64,000 bases of DNA from Nocardia vulneris (GCF_001613425.1 NZ_BDCI01000017.1:310001-374000), one strand, 5' to 3'. Shown: positions 34,051 through 43,256, counted from the stretch's first letter. Numbers and translations: made by a program. Notes: generated by a model not told the origin, from the letters alone.

Positions 34051-35219
34051 CGATGTAGCGCGCGGAAGACGCGATACAGTTCGGCTTTGTCCTCGAAGCC
34101 GATACCCGGTGTGTCGGTGAGCCGGATCCGGCTGTGTTCGATCACGGCGGAGTCGGCGAAACCGCCGGTGGGTTGGAACTCACCGGGATAGGACTCGTTG
34201 CCGCCGAGCCCCAGGGCGGCGGCGATGTGCAGCGAGAACTGGTGCCCGCCATGGGGAATGCACCGCCGGGGCGACCAGCCGTGCGCGCGGAGCAGGTCCT
34301 GGATGCGCAGGTATTCGACCAGACCGTAGCCGAGCACCGGGTCGAACTGGAGGTAGTCCCGATCGGGTCGCATCCCCGCGTACCGGATGAGGTTGCGGGC
34401 GTCCGCGAGCGAGAAGAGGTTTTCCCCGGTCGCCAGCGGCTCCCGGTACTGCTCGGAAAGCCTTGCGTGCAAATCGAAGTCGAGTGGATCACCCGGCTCC
34501 TCGTACCAGAACAGACCGTAGGGCGCGAGGGCACGGCCGTACGCCAGCGCGGTGTCGAGATCGAATCGGCCGTTCGCGTCGACGGCCAGCCGCGACCCGT
34601 CGCCGTCGAGCACCTCGAGCACCGCCTCGACCCGCTTGACGTCGTCGGCCAGGCTCGCACCGCCGATCTTCATCTTCACCACGTCGTAACCCTGGTCCAG
34701 GAAGCCGCGCATCTCGTCTTGCAGCTGCGTCAGGCCCTTGCCCGGCGCGTAGTATCCGCCTGCGGCATAGACGAATACGTCCGCGTCCGGAGCACCGAGT
34801 CCGTAATGCCGGACTAGCCATTGATAGAGCGGTAGCCCGGCCAGTTTCGCGGCGAGATCGAACAGTGCCATGTCGATCACGCCGACGGCGACCGACCGTT
34901 CACCGTGGCCGCCCGGTTTCTCGTTGCGCAGCATCACCTCCCACGCCTTGGCCGGGTCGATCGCCTGTCCGTCGGCGGTGCGCAGGTCGTCCGGTTCGGC
35001 CCGCAGCAGACGGGGAATGATCCTGCGGCGCAGGATTTCGCCCGCGCTGTAGCGGCCGTTGGAATTGAATCCGTATCCGACGACCGGTTCGCCGTCCCGG
35101 ATCACGTCGCTGACCACCGCGACGACAGAACAATCCATGGCGCTGAAATCGATGAACGCGTTGCTCATCGAAGAACTGATCGGTACGACACCCTCGTGGA
35201 TGGCGACGATTCGGGGCAT
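34047..35219 (-). CDS. tarD: D(-)-tartrate dehydratase-like enzyme
   Basis: This 390-residue enolase-superfamily enzyme closely follows the known D-tartrate dehydratase pattern. It has GYGFNSNGRY near the N-terminus, NEKPGGHGERSVAVGVIDMA, and VFVYAAGGYYAPGKGL. The catalytic KxK is in VVKMKIGG. Metal ligands lie in VDANGRF, FWYEEPGDP and ATGENLFS, and the catalytic His is in CIPHGGHQ. The reaction is dehydration of D-tartrate to oxaloacetate with magnesium. ATG 35219 has AGGAGAG upstream and overlaps the carrier stop by one base (TAATG). It is the last gene of a three-gene operon. Confidence 0.85.
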   Translation of the reverse strand: MPRIVAIHEGVVPISSSMSNAFIDFSAMDCSVVAVVSDVIRDGEPVVGYGFNSNGRYSAGEILRRRIIPRLLRAEPDDLRTADGQAIDPAKAWEVMLRNEKPGGHGERSVAVGVIDMALFDLAAKLAGLPLYQWLVRHYGLGAPDADVFVYAAGGYYAPGKGLTQLQDEMRGFLDQGYDVVKMKIGGASLADDVKRVEAVLEVLDGDGSRLAVDANGRFDLDTALAYGRALAPYGLFWYEEPGDPLDFDLHARLSEQYREPLATGENLFSLADARNLIRYAGMRPDRDYLQFDPVLGYGLVEYLRIQDLLRAHGWSPRRCIPHGGHQFSLHIAAALGLGGNESYPGEFQPTGGFADSAVIEHSRIRLTDTPGIGFEDKAELYRVFRALHR

Positions 35220-36553
35220 TACTTCTCTCCTACCGTAGTTTTCGGGCGCGACCACCCGATGGTGCGAGCGGCCAGTTCACGATCGAGGCCGCCCGGTTCC
35301 CAGCGGGCGATGACGACGGTCGCGACCGCGTTGCCGAGCACATTGGTGAGCGCTCTGATGAGCGAAAGGAAGCGATCGACCGAAAGGACCAGCGCCAGAC
35401 CCGCGATCGGCACCAGGCTCGTCGCGGCGACCGTGTTCGCCAGCGTGATGAACGCCGAACCGCTGATCCCCGCAGTGCCTTTCGACAGCACCAGGAAGAC
35501 GAGGAACAGACCGAGCTGATCGCCGAAGGTGAGCGGGATGCCGTAGACCTGGCCGATGAAGACCACGCAGATGGGGATGACCACCGCGACTCCGTCCAAG
35601 TTGAACGAGAATCCGGTCGGCACCACCAGACCCACCACGCTGCGCCGGCAGCCGACCTGTTCCAGCCGCTCCATCAGTTGCGGCAGCACCGCTTCCGAGG
35701 ACGAGGTGCCGAGCACGACCGCGAGTTCCTTGCGCAACACCGTGATCAACCGGAGCAGCGAGAAACCGGCCAGCACCGAGACACCGCCGAGCACGACGAC
35801 GATGAAGATCACCAAGGCCAGCGCCGACACCGCGACCAGCTTCATCAACGCGGTCAAGGTTTCCGGTCCGTACTTGCCCACCGTCGCCGCCACCGCGCCG
35901 AACGTGCCGATCGGGGCGAGCAGCATGATCATGCCGATCATCCGGAAGAAGACCTCGGTCAGTTTCACGCAGCCGTCCATGATGGGCCGGGAGATCTTGT
36001 CCGGCATGCGGATCAGTGCGATCGCGAACAGCACCGCGAAGATCAGCACCTGGATGATGCTGCCGGTGGCGAACGCGTTGACGGCGTTGTCCGGCACCAT
36101 GTTCAGCAGAAAGGCGCCGAACGAGTTGTCCTTCTCCCCGCCCGCGACATAGCTGGACAGCTCGCTGGACGCGTGCGCGGGCGGTGCGACGCCCGCACCG
36201 GGCCGCAGTAGATTCACCGCCGCCAACCCGATCAGCATGCCGATCGTCGTGACGATCTCGAAGTAGATCAGCGCGCGGGCCGCGATCCTCCCGACCGCTT
36301 TCATGCCGCCGGTCGCGACGATCCCGGTGACCATCACCAGGAAGACGATCGGGGCGATGAGCATTTGGATCAGCGCGATGAACGCCTTCGCGATCGGCTG
36401 CATAGCTGCCGCCGCATCCGGCGTGACGATCCCGAAGATCGCCGCGACGATGGCCGCGACGAGCACCTGAAAACTGGTGTTGGTGGCCAGCCTGCGCCAC
36501 CGCGGCGGACGCCCGGTCGATTCCGGCGCGGCCTCGATTGCCGTGTTGCTCAT
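35219..36553 (-). CDS. Dicarboxylate/cation symporter (DctA-like, DAACS family)
   Basis: The protein has 444 residues of the sodium/proton:dicarboxylate symporter family with about eight membrane segments and re-entrant loops. The serine-rich loop GTSSSEAVLPQL, the PTGFSFNLDG motif and the SGSAF loop are conserved. It would import C4-dicarboxylates. Its place between two acid-sugar dehydratase genes, and the one-base overlap with tarD, suggest tartrate as the main substrate. It follows the preceding gene by 15 bases. Confidence 0.85.
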   Translation of the reverse strand: MSNTAIEAAPESTGRPPRWRRLATNTSFQVLVAAIVAAIFGIVTPDAAAAMQPIAKAFIALIQMLIAPIVFLVMVTGIVATGGMKAVGRIAARALIYFEIVTTIGMLIGLAAVNLLRPGAGVAPPAHASSELSSYVAGGEKDNSFGAFLLNMVPDNAVNAFATGSIIQVLIFAVLFAIALIRMPDKISRPIMDGCVKLTEVFFRMIGMIMLLAPIGTFGAVAATVGKYGPETLTALMKLVAVSALALVIFIVVVLGGVSVLAGFSLLRLITVLRKELAVVLGTSSSEAVLPQLMERLEQVGCRRSVVGLVVPTGFSFNLDGVAVVIPICVVFIGQVYGIPLTFGDQLGLFLVFLVLSKGTAGISGSAFITLANTVAATSLVPIAGLALVLSVDRFLSLIRALTNVLGNAVATVVIARWEPGGLDRELAARTIGWSRPKTTVGEK

Positions 36554-36568
36554 GGGAATCGCCGCGCA

Positions 36569-37678
36569 TCACGGGACGCGGGTGGCACGCAGCGCGGCCC
36601 GGTCGACCGTCAGGCCGAGGCCGGGCCGATCCGGCACCGAAAGCCGGCCGTCGACCGGCTTCGGCGCGTCGGGGAACAGGAGTTCACCGACCTGGACCAT
36701 GCCCAGGTGCCATTCGAGAATCCAGCCGTTCATCAGTCCGGCCAGGGTGTGCAGGTTGAACAGCGGCCAGCCGCCGCCGTGCGCGATCGGCAGGTTGTAG
36801 ATCTGCGCCAGGTGCGCTGCCTTGCGCGCCTCGGTGAAACCGCCGCAGTAACAGACATTCGGTTGCAGGATGTCCACGGCCTGGCGCTCGACGAGTTCGC
36901 GCAGCCGCCACCGATGTCCCTCCATCTGCCCGGCGGCCAGCGGAATTCGGGTGTGCGCGCGCAGATCCGCCATGGCGCGGGCATCGTTCTGGTGCAGCGG
37001 TTCCTCGAACCAGGTCAGGTGCGCGTCTTCGACCGCGCGGCAAAGGTATCCGGCCTCGGCGGGGGTGAAAAGGTAGTTGGCGTCGATCATCAGGTCGATG
37101 TCGTCGCCGACGGCCGCGCGCACCGCGTTGATCCGTGCGGCGTCCTCGCGCCAGCCACCCTTGTCCACCGCCACCACGAGTTTCAGCGCGGTGAAACCTT
37201 GATCGAGTTGCAGTTGTGCTGCGGCGGTGAGTGTTTCGCGATCGTACTGCGGGAAGCCGAAGGTCACGTAGACCGGGACATCGGTGCGTGCGCCGCCGAG
37301 CAGGCTCGCGACCGAACGCCCCGCCGCCTTGCCTTTGATATCCCAGAGCGCGATGTCGAGCAGTGACAGGGCGCTGGACACCACGCCGGTCATGGCACGG
37401 GGATTGAGACTGCGCCACACCCGCTGATGGATCGCCTCCAGTTCACGCGGGTCCATATCGACCACGACCGGTAGGAAGTGTTGCTCCAGGGCCACGACCA
37501 CGGCCCGGGACAGGAAGTGACCGGTCAGGGCCACCCCGGTCACCCCGTCATCGGTTTCGACCTCGCAGAAGACGAACTCGCGCTGTTCCTCGCGGCCGTA
37601 GCCCTGCACTCGCTCGGTCAGCAACGGCACCTCGATCGTGGTGGTGTGCACGCTGGCCCGGATGTCTTTGATTTTCAT
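36569..37678 (-). CDS. Mandelate racemase/muconate lactonizing family enzyme
   Basis: A 369-residue enolase-superfamily enzyme. The metal ligands are in MIDANYLF, FEEPLHQ and AAGQMEG, and a catalytic His lies in IAHGGGWP. The second-strand motif reads LKLVV with only one Lys where mandelate racemases have KxK. The usual QPD is QPN in ILQPNVCYCGG. Activity therefore may differ from that of TarD encoded two genes away. ATG 37678 has AAGGAGGA upstream. As first gene of the tartrate operon it may act on another stereoisomer or a related hydroxy acid. Confidence 0.75.
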   Translation of the reverse strand: MKIKDIRASVHTTTIEVPLLTERVQGYGREEQREFVFCEVETDDGVTGVALTGHFLSRAVVVALEQHFLPVVVDMDPRELEAIHQRVWRSLNPRAMTGVVSSALSLLDIALWDIKGKAAGRSVASLLGGARTDVPVYVTFGFPQYDRETLTAAAQLQLDQGFTALKLVVAVDKGGWREDAARINAVRAAVGDDIDLMIDANYLFTPAEAGYLCRAVEDAHLTWFEEPLHQNDARAMADLRAHTRIPLAAGQMEGHRWRLRELVERQAVDILQPNVCYCGGFTEARKAAHLAQIYNLPIAHGGGWPLFNLHTLAGLMNGWILEWHLGMVQVGELLFPDAPKPVDGRLSVPDRPGLGLTVDRAALRATRVP

Positions 37679-37724
37679 TCCGTCCTCCTTCAGTTCGCTC
37701 GGACGGTGCACCGAGTCTGCGCGC

Positions 37725-37751
37725 GCAAATCGTCAACTGTCAACGATTTGC
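37725..37751. promoter_or_regulatory. Inverted-repeat operator for GntR regulator
   Basis: A perfect 9-base inverted repeat, GCAAATCGT (37725-37733) and ACGATTTGC (37743-37751), with a 9-base spacer, lies between the divergent tartrate operon and gntR-type gene. The arm length, symmetry and position fit a FadR-type GntR dimer site. Confidence 0.65.
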
Positions 37752-37819
37752 AATTTGCGATCGGCTCTGCGAGACTGCCGTGTTGTTGTGTGTGCGGTGA
37801 GCGAAGGGGCCGGGTGACG

Positions 37820-38506
37820 ATGCCGGAAGAGACGCAGGCGATATCGGCGCTGCAGCGCCGGGTGGCCGAACATCAGGCCAGTTCCCTGCTGCAGTTGATC
37901 GCCGACGAACTAGAGCAGATGATCATCACCGGCGCGCTCTCCGGCGGCGACCGGATCAACGAGTCGTCCCTCGCCGCGCGGCTCGGGGTCAGCCGCGGCC
38001 CGGTGCGCGAGGCACTGCGTCAGCTCGAATACGGCAAGCTGGTCGAATTCCGCACCAACCGAGGCATGTTCGTGCGCGAGGTCTCGGTGACCGAGGCCGC
38101 CCAGCTCTACGACATCCGGGCCAGCCTGTTCGGCCTGGCCGGCCGTTTGGCCGCCGAACAGGTCACCCCCGAGCAAGTGCGCGAGTTACGCACCAAAGTG
38201 GATCGGCTCCAAGCCGCCGTCCCCACTGTCGACGACTACTACCCCCGCAACGTCGACCTGCACCGCGCCCTCGTCGCCTTGTCCGGCAACCCCCGCCTCG
38301 TCAGCCTCTACGACGACGTCTCCAAAGAACTCCACCTGTTCCGCCGTCACGGCCTGGAAACCGACGCCGCCCGCCACCTCTCCAACGACCAACACGCCGC
38401 CATCCTCGACACCCTCGCCGCCGGCGACACCACCACCACCGCCCACCTGATGGAAGCCCACATCCTCTCCGGCAAAGACCGCATGCTCGCCGCCGTCCAC
38501 AGCTAG
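37820..38506 (+). CDS. GntR family (FadR/FCD type) transcriptional regulator
   Basis: A 228-residue regulator. The N-terminal winged helix contains NESSLAARLGVSRGPVREAL near 50-69. An all-alpha FCD ligand domain follows, with metal-binding-type His and Asp positions (RNVDLHRALV and later HAAILDTL). An in-frame GTG two codons upstream (37814) is also possible and sits closer to AAGGGG. It is divergent from the tartrate operon with a clear inverted repeat between. It likely represses both and is relieved by tartrate or a related acid. Confidence 0.8.
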   Translation: MPEETQAISALQRRVAEHQASSLLQLIADELEQMIITGALSGGDRINESSLAARLGVSRGPVREALRQLEYGKLVEFRTNRGMFVREVSVTEAAQLYDIRASLFGLAGRLAAEQVTPEQVRELRTKVDRLQAAVPTVDDYYPRNVDLHRALVALSGNPRLVSLYDDVSKELHLFRRHGLETDAARHLSNDQHAAILDTLAAGDTTTTAHLMEAHILSGKDRMLAAVHS

Positions 38507-38578
38507 GCCTGCTAGGGGCGCTGCTTCGGCGTGTTTCGCTGGGCGAGTCGGAGGGTCACAGACCTATCTGTCGCTTGG

Positions 38579-38764
38579 TTTCCTTGCGTTTGGGCTTGTT
38601 GGCTGGCTACCGAAGTTCGGCGAGCCCAGTTCGGTGTCCCTGCTGCGGGCATTATGTGGATGATGCTGAGCACGTTAGGTGGGGTTCCCGGCTTCAGGTG
38701 CAGGTCAGGTGCGTGGCGTCGTGTTCCGGCGTGGTCGTCTGGCTGTGGTGCTGTTCTCGAGCGG
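38579..38764 (+). repeat. Long inverted repeat, left arm
   Basis: This 186-base segment is repeated in inverted orientation at 39098-39282, roughly 80 percent identical by eye; the outer 30 bases are almost exact. The two arms flank about 330 bases with no gene. Both arms contain reading frames giving related peptides (for example AAGTPNWAR and ASQQAQTQG), which look like by-products of the repeat. Differences between the arms do not favour synonymous positions in any obvious way. It may be a decayed mobile element or a structured RNA. Confidence 0.7.
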
Positions 38765-39097
38765 TTCTTGACGAGGGATCTGCGGTGTCGCGTGGGTGTC
38801 GTTGGGGCTCGGGGTGTTTGGCCGGAGTCGACTGGGGCGGGCGCGAACGGTGCCCACTCTTCAGCGATCTCTGGTGGCGCGCACCCGCAGTTGTGCGCGG
38901 GTGAATCCAGGCTCACAGACCTTCCGTCGCTTGGCCGACCGCTAAAGATCCACACCACTTCTCGGAATCCGCACCGCTTCTAGCAGCCCAGAAAGGGTGT
39001 AAATCCCGAGAGCTGGTGTAAATCCTGCCCAACCCCACCTATCTGTGGCTTGGTACAGACCAACCGGGCTGCTACCCGACCGCTCTCTTCGCCCGAG

Positions 39098-39282
39098 CCG
39101 CTCGAGACGCAACCACAGCCGGATGACCACGCCGGGACACGACCCCGCGCACCTGACCTGCGCCTACAGCCGGGTACGGCACACGACGCGCCCAGCACTA
39201 TCCAGGTAACTCCCGCGGCAGGGACACCGAACTGGGCTCGTCACACTTCGGCAGCCAGCCAACAAGCCCAAACGCAAGGAAC
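39098..39282 (-). repeat. Long inverted repeat, right arm
   Basis: This is the partner of the segment at 38579-38764. Between the arms lie two short direct copies of GGTGTAAATCC (38996-39006 and 39015-39025) and a repeated ACAGACC...TGTCGCTTGG-like string. Apart from these, the 801 bases from 38507 to 39307 show no gene with a ribosome site. Confidence 0.7.
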
Positions 39283-39307
39283 CCCAACCAAACTCGCCCA
39301 CACCCCC

Positions 39308-40015
39308 TCAGGACTCGGCAAGGAGCAGATGCAGGGAGGCTGCGGCGGTGAGGAGGGCGTGGGAGCGGGAGGTGAGCGCGGCGTCGCGGGCGGCGAGCGC
39401 AGCGTGCACGTCGGCAGCGTCGTGGGCCCGGCGTAGTTCCGGAAGAACGTTGCGTAACTGCGGGATTCGATAGCCGGCGCGCCGGAGCTGGTGGACGATG
39501 CGCGCGTCACGGACCTGGCTCGGGGTGTAGCGGCGCGCGGTTCGGTCACGGTCGGGGACGACGAGACCTGCAGCGTCCCAATACCGTAGCGTCGACGCGC
39601 GGACGCCGAGTGCACCGGCCAGCTCCGACACCGTCATCGAATCGGAATCGCGCACGGCCGCAATCGGTTCGGCGGCGATATCGTCGGCGGCCGCTTTGGC
39701 GTGCGCGAGTTCGATGCGTTCGGTGTGCAGCCGGGCGTGTGCGGCGTCGAGCTGGGCGAGGGCTTCGGCGAAGGAACCGGTGTGCACAGTGCGGAGAACC
39801 TGTTTGGCCGCCACCGGCCCCGCGCCCGCGGCGAGTGCACGATAGGCCAGTGCGGCGTGCAGGTGCGCCTCGCGATAGATCCGATGCCCCGTCGGGGTGC
39901 GCTCGGCAGGCGGCAGCACACCGTCGCGTTCGAGATTGCGGATCTGCTGTACCGAGTACCCCGCCCGACGGGCGACGTCGACGGTGCGCATGACCGGCGA
40001 GTTGAGGTTTTTCAC
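39308..40015 (-). CDS. MerR family regulator with two HTH domains
   Basis: This 235-residue protein carries two MerR-type DNA-binding segments. The first is VDVARRAGYSVQQIRNLERD near 10-29; the second is VSELAGALGVRASTLRYWDA near 125-144. GTG 40015 has GAGGAG six bases upstream; ATG 39991 is an alternative. No metal-binding Cys cluster is seen, so an organic ligand or none is likely. It is divergent from the DUF6194 gene at 40078 with only 62 bases between and may regulate it. Confidence 0.75.
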   Translation of the reverse strand: MKNLNSPVMRTVDVARRAGYSVQQIRNLERDGVLPPAERTPTGHRIYREAHLHAALAYRALAAGAGPVAAKQVLRTVHTGSFAEALAQLDAAHARLHTERIELAHAKAAADDIAAEPIAAVRDSDSMTVSELAGALGVRASTLRYWDAAGLVVPDRDRTARRYTPSQVRDARIVHQLRRAGYRIPQLRNVLPELRRAHDAADVHAALAARDAALTSRSHALLTAAASLHLLLAES

Positions 40016-40077
40016 GCAGAACTCCTCGTTACTGCGACCCAGGTCCACACAAGCACTTCAATGAGACGCTCGAACCT

Positions 40078-40545
40078 ATGACGATAGACGAGATCATCGA
40101 CCTGCTCACCGACCTCGACGGCATCCTTGTCCTGGCCCCGGGTCCGGGCGACGGCACCCCGGAGATCGCCTGGGGCGACAAGTTCTTCTACTACTCCCCC
40201 GACGGCGTCGTCCCGACCAACACCCAGCCGTTCGCCACCGTCGTCACCAAGGACTATCCCGACGATCAGAATTCTCGCCTGAACCGCCCGAACGCCTTCC
40301 GCCTCAACATCTCCGTCGGTAAGGACACCTTCACCGAGACCCTCGGCTACCCGCCCCGCGAGGTGCCCGCCGACCTCGACTACAGCAGCACCGACATCTT
40401 CCTCCCACACCCCACCTACGCCGCCGCGGCCTGGATCTGCGTCGTCGATCCCGCTGCCCGGACCAGCGATTCGGCCCGCCGGTTCCTGCGCACCGCCTAC
40501 GACCGCGCACGGTCCCGCTACGAGCGACGCCCAGCAACCGGATAG
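40078..40545 (+). CDS. DUF6194-like protein
   Basis: A 155-residue cytoplasmic protein recognisable by TDLDGILVLAPGPGDGTPEI, WGDKFFYYSPDG and QPFATVVTKDYPDD, then NRPNAFRLNI. These segments match the actinobacterial DUF6194 family as I recall it. The function is unknown. It ends 9 bases from the convergent amidotransferase gene and is divergent from the MerR gene. Confidence 0.7.
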   Translation: MTIDEIIDLLTDLDGILVLAPGPGDGTPEIAWGDKFFYYSPDGVVPTNTQPFATVVTKDYPDDQNSRLNRPNAFRLNISVGKDTFTETLGYPPREVPADLDYSSTDIFLPHPTYAAAAWICVVDPAARTSDSARRFLRTAYDRARSRYERRPATG

Positions 40546-40554
40546 CTCGCCAGG

Positions 40555-41313
40555 TCAGCTCGCCGAACCGCCGTAGCCCGAACCGCCGTAGCGCAGAACG
40601 AAGCGGCGCAGGATCTGTTTGGGTGCGGTGATGGATTCCTGGTGGCCGAGGCGGGTGAGATAGTCGGCCTCATCCGGGTCGAAATAGCCTGCGTGGCGGT
40701 ATATCTCGATGCGCAGGGCAAGGCCGTCGCCATCCAGTTCGGGGTGGAACTGGGTGGCATAGACATTGCGCCCGACACGGATCATCTGGACCGGGCAGTC
40801 GGCCGAACCGGCGAGCAGGACCGCCTCGGGCGGCACCGCCTGGCACGCCTCCTTGTGCCCGACGAAGGCCCGGAAGGTCTGCGGAATCCCTTGGAGCAGT
40901 ATGTCTTCGCGGGCCTCGCCGGTCAGTTCGATGGTCTGCGCGCCCGCGGTCTCGCCGTAGTTCTCGGTGCTGACCGTGCCGCCCAGCACATCCGCGAGCA
41001 CGCTGAGCCCGTAGCAGGCCCCGAGGTAGGGGAAGTCACGGCTGACCACCTCGGTGAGCAGCTTCTTCAACGCGGGCTCGAAGCGCCGTTGATAGTCGTA
41101 CTTTTCGGCGTCGGAACTACCGACATTGCTGGGCCCACCGCCGACGATGACCGCGGCGTAGTCGTCGAGGGTGAGGTCGGGGAAGCCCTCCTCCATCCGC
41201 ACGCGCACCACCGCACCGGCGTCGAGTTCACCGGCCCGCAGGATGGCGTGGTATTCGTCATCCGCGGCGGCCCGCTCGGGCCGCAGTTGCAGCAGCAGGA
41301 AAGGCTTGGCCAT
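40555..41313 (-). CDS. Class I glutamine amidotransferase-like protein (GMP-synthase type)
   Basis: A 252-residue stand-alone GATase1 domain protein. The nucleophile is the Cys in GACYGLS and the His-Glu pair lies in ATQFHPELD. The oxyanion region VGGGPSNVG is present. Such proteins resemble the amidase half of GMP synthase. ATG 41313 gives MAKPFLLLQLRPE. The C-terminus carries a short YGGSGYGGS repeat. Substrate or partner is unknown. Confidence 0.8.
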   Translation of the reverse strand: MAKPFLLLQLRPERAAADDEYHAILRAGELDAGAVVRVRMEEGFPDLTLDDYAAVIVGGGPSNVGSSDAEKYDYQRRFEPALKKLLTEVVSRDFPYLGACYGLSVLADVLGGTVSTENYGETAGAQTIELTGEAREDILLQGIPQTFRAFVGHKEACQAVPPEAVLLAGSADCPVQMIRVGRNVYATQFHPELDGDGLALRIEIYRHAGYFDPDEADYLTRLGHQESITAPKQILRRFVLRYGGSGYGGSAS

Positions 41314-41468
41314 GCACCGATTGTGCAAGACCGGCGGCCGGAAGGGAGCCCCCCGGCTGTCGGCGTGTTCGGACCGGACGACGACTCCGGCGCAGCGGCA
41401 CGGGTCAGGCCGGGACCGCCGCCGCGAAAGCGCCGCCGACGGACGGCCCGACTGGTAGACATGCCGAT

Positions 41469-42242
41469 ATGAGCAGCTACGTTGTGACCGAGCAGCGAGC
41501 TCGGATCGGGTATCTCACGCTGAACCGTCCCGATCAGCGGAACCCGTTGTCCGCCAACATGATGGCCGAGCTCACTGCCGCGTTGCGGGAATTCGGCGGC
41601 AGTAGCGAAGTCGCCGTGGTGGTGATCCGGGCGGCGGGCCGCGCCTTCTGCGCGGGTCACGATCTCGGCGAGCTGGTGGACCGTTCGCTCGACGACGAAC
41701 GCGCCCTCTTCGCCGCCTGTATCGAATTGATGCAGACGATCCAGCAGATCCCGCAGCCGGTGCTCGCGTCCGTGCAAGGGCCCGCCGTCGCCGCCGGATG
41801 TCAGCTCGTCGCCACCTGCGATCTCGCCCTGGCCACTCCCGACGCCGTTTTCGGGACGCCCGGGGTTCGGATCGGCCTGTTCTGCTCGACGCCGATGGTC
41901 GCGGTGAGCCGGGCCATCGGCCGCAAACGAGCCATGCAACTGCTGCTGACCGGCGCCGTGATCGATGCGCCGACCGCCGCGGACTGGGGCCTGATCAACG
42001 ACGTGGTCCCGGCCGACGCCCTGGCCGCGCGCACCACCGAACTCGCCGAGTCGATCGCGCAGGCCAGCCCGTCCACCCTGCGCATCGGCAAACAAGCCTT
42101 CTACCACCAGATCGACCTGCCGCAACCCCAGGCCTACGAGCAGATGGGCGAGGTGATGGCGACCAATGCCATGACCTGCGACGCGCAGGAGGGCATGCAC
42201 GCGTTCCTCGAGAAGCGCACACCGGTCTGGCGCGGGTATTGA
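41469..42242 (+). CDS. Enoyl-CoA hydratase/isomerase family protein
   Basis: A 257-residue crotonase-fold enzyme. The first oxyanion-hole segment FCAGHDLGEL and the second, GPAVAAGCQLVATCDL, are intact. One acidic residue typical of hydratases is not clear (VFGTPGVRIGLFCSTP), and the sequence recalls the ECHDC3-like subgroup, so the reaction may differ from classical hydration. ATG 41469 is divergent from the amidotransferase gene. It is followed by a LysR gene on the same strand. Confidence 0.8.
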   Translation: MSSYVVTEQRARIGYLTLNRPDQRNPLSANMMAELTAALREFGGSSEVAVVVIRAAGRAFCAGHDLGELVDRSLDDERALFAACIELMQTIQQIPQPVLASVQGPAVAAGCQLVATCDLALATPDAVFGTPGVRIGLFCSTPMVAVSRAIGRKRAMQLLLTGAVIDAPTAADWGLINDVVPADALAARTTELAESIAQASPSTLRIGKQAFYHQIDLPQPQAYEQMGEVMATNAMTCDAQEGMHAFLEKRTPVWRGY

Positions 42243-42281
42243 GCGCCGCTGCCGCCGCATGCCGTACCGTGCCCGCTGTCG

Positions 42282-42296
42282 ACAACTGACAGTTGT
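42282..42296. promoter_or_regulatory. 15-base palindrome before LysR gene
   Basis: ACAACTGACAGTTGT is a perfect palindrome around a central A, 15 bases upstream of the LysR start. It sits where an autoregulatory site would block transcription or translation. Confidence 0.5.
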
Positions 42297-42311
42297 GAAA
42301 GGACAGCCCGG

Positions 42312-43256
42312 GTGGAACTGGACCTCGGTGCGGTGCGCGCCTTCCTCGCGATCGCCGATCACCAGCATTTCGGCGACGCCGCGGACCAACTGAAACTGAC
42401 CCAGCAGGCGATCTCCAAGCGCATCGCGAAACTCGAAGCGAGCCTGGGCACCACGCTGCTGCGACGCACCCGCACCGGGACCGGCCTGACCGAGGTCGGC
42501 GCGGCCTTCCTGCCCCAGGCCCGGGCCCTGCTCGCGCTCGCCGACCAGGCCACCGCGGCGGTGCGCGAACGGGAGCGCCCGCTGCGCGTGGACGTGCTCG
42601 GAACTCGGCTCGCGGCAACGGAATTGATCCGATCCTTCCATGCGGACCAGCCCGATTTCGAGATCGACATCATCACCTCCAGCGGTCTGCGCAGCGGATT
42701 ACCCGCCCTCGTCAACGGCACGATCGATGTCGCGTTCGCCCGCGCGATCGGTCCGCTGGACCCCGTGATCACCCATATTCCCGCCTATTTCGAGCCGCTG
42801 CACATCCTCGTCGGCCGCAAGCACCCGCTCGCGACCCGCCGTCAGGTCCGCCTGCGCGAGCTGGCGGATTCGATCGCCCGGATGCCGAGCAACGTGCCGG
42901 GCAGCGAATGGGCCCGGTTCTACGACGATCTCGCCGGGGCTTTCGGCCTCACCATCGATACCACCGGCCCCGACTTCGGCTTGGATCATCTGCTCGACGA
43001 CATCGCCCGCACCACGGACAGTTACGTGTTCACCGGCGAACGTCTGCGCGCCCCTTGGCATCCGGAGATCGTGCAGCTTCCCGTCGTCGATCCCGCACCC
43101 GGCTACCCCCATTCGATGCTGTGGCATCGCGACAACCATCGGCCCGCGCTGCGGCACCTCGCCGACTACGTCGCGGCCGGGTTCCGCCCCTTCGATCCGC
43201 GAACCCAGTGGCTGCCGCCGGCCGAAGCCGGCGGCGGACGCTGGGCCGACAACTGA
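42312..43256 (+). CDS. LysR family transcriptional regulator
   Basis: The 314-residue protein has a canonical N-terminal winged helix (VRAFLAIADHQHFGDAADQL then LTQQAISKRIAKLEASLG). The substrate-binding domain follows from about residue 90. GTG 42312 has AAAGGAC upstream, and the palindrome at 42282-42296 lies just before it. It may regulate itself and the upstream enoyl-CoA hydratase gene. The ligand is unknown. Confidence 0.85.
   Translation: MELDLGAVRAFLAIADHQHFGDAADQLKLTQQAISKRIAKLEASLGTTLLRRTRTGTGLTEVGAAFLPQARALLALADQATAAVRERERPLRVDVLGTRLAATELIRSFHADQPDFEIDIITSSGLRSGLPALVNGTIDVAFARAIGPLDPVITHIPAYFEPLHILVGRKHPLATRRQVRLRELADSIARMPSNVPGSEWARFYDDLAGAFGLTIDTTGPDFGLDHLLDDIARTTDSYVFTGERLRAPWHPEIVQLPVVDPAPGYPHSMLWHRDNHRPALRHLADYVAAGFRPFDPRTQWLPPAEAGGGRWADN

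Noticed and set aside
38512..38958. 148-codon minus-strand frame in the inverted-repeat island
   Set aside because: It has low-complexity Pro/Thr/Gln-rich content, no ribosome site, and shares peptide strings with a plus-strand frame in the other repeat arm, so it follows the repeat and not a gene.
39050..39436. 128-codon plus-strand frame
   Set aside because: Same repeat-derived composition; it runs into the antisense of the MerR gene.
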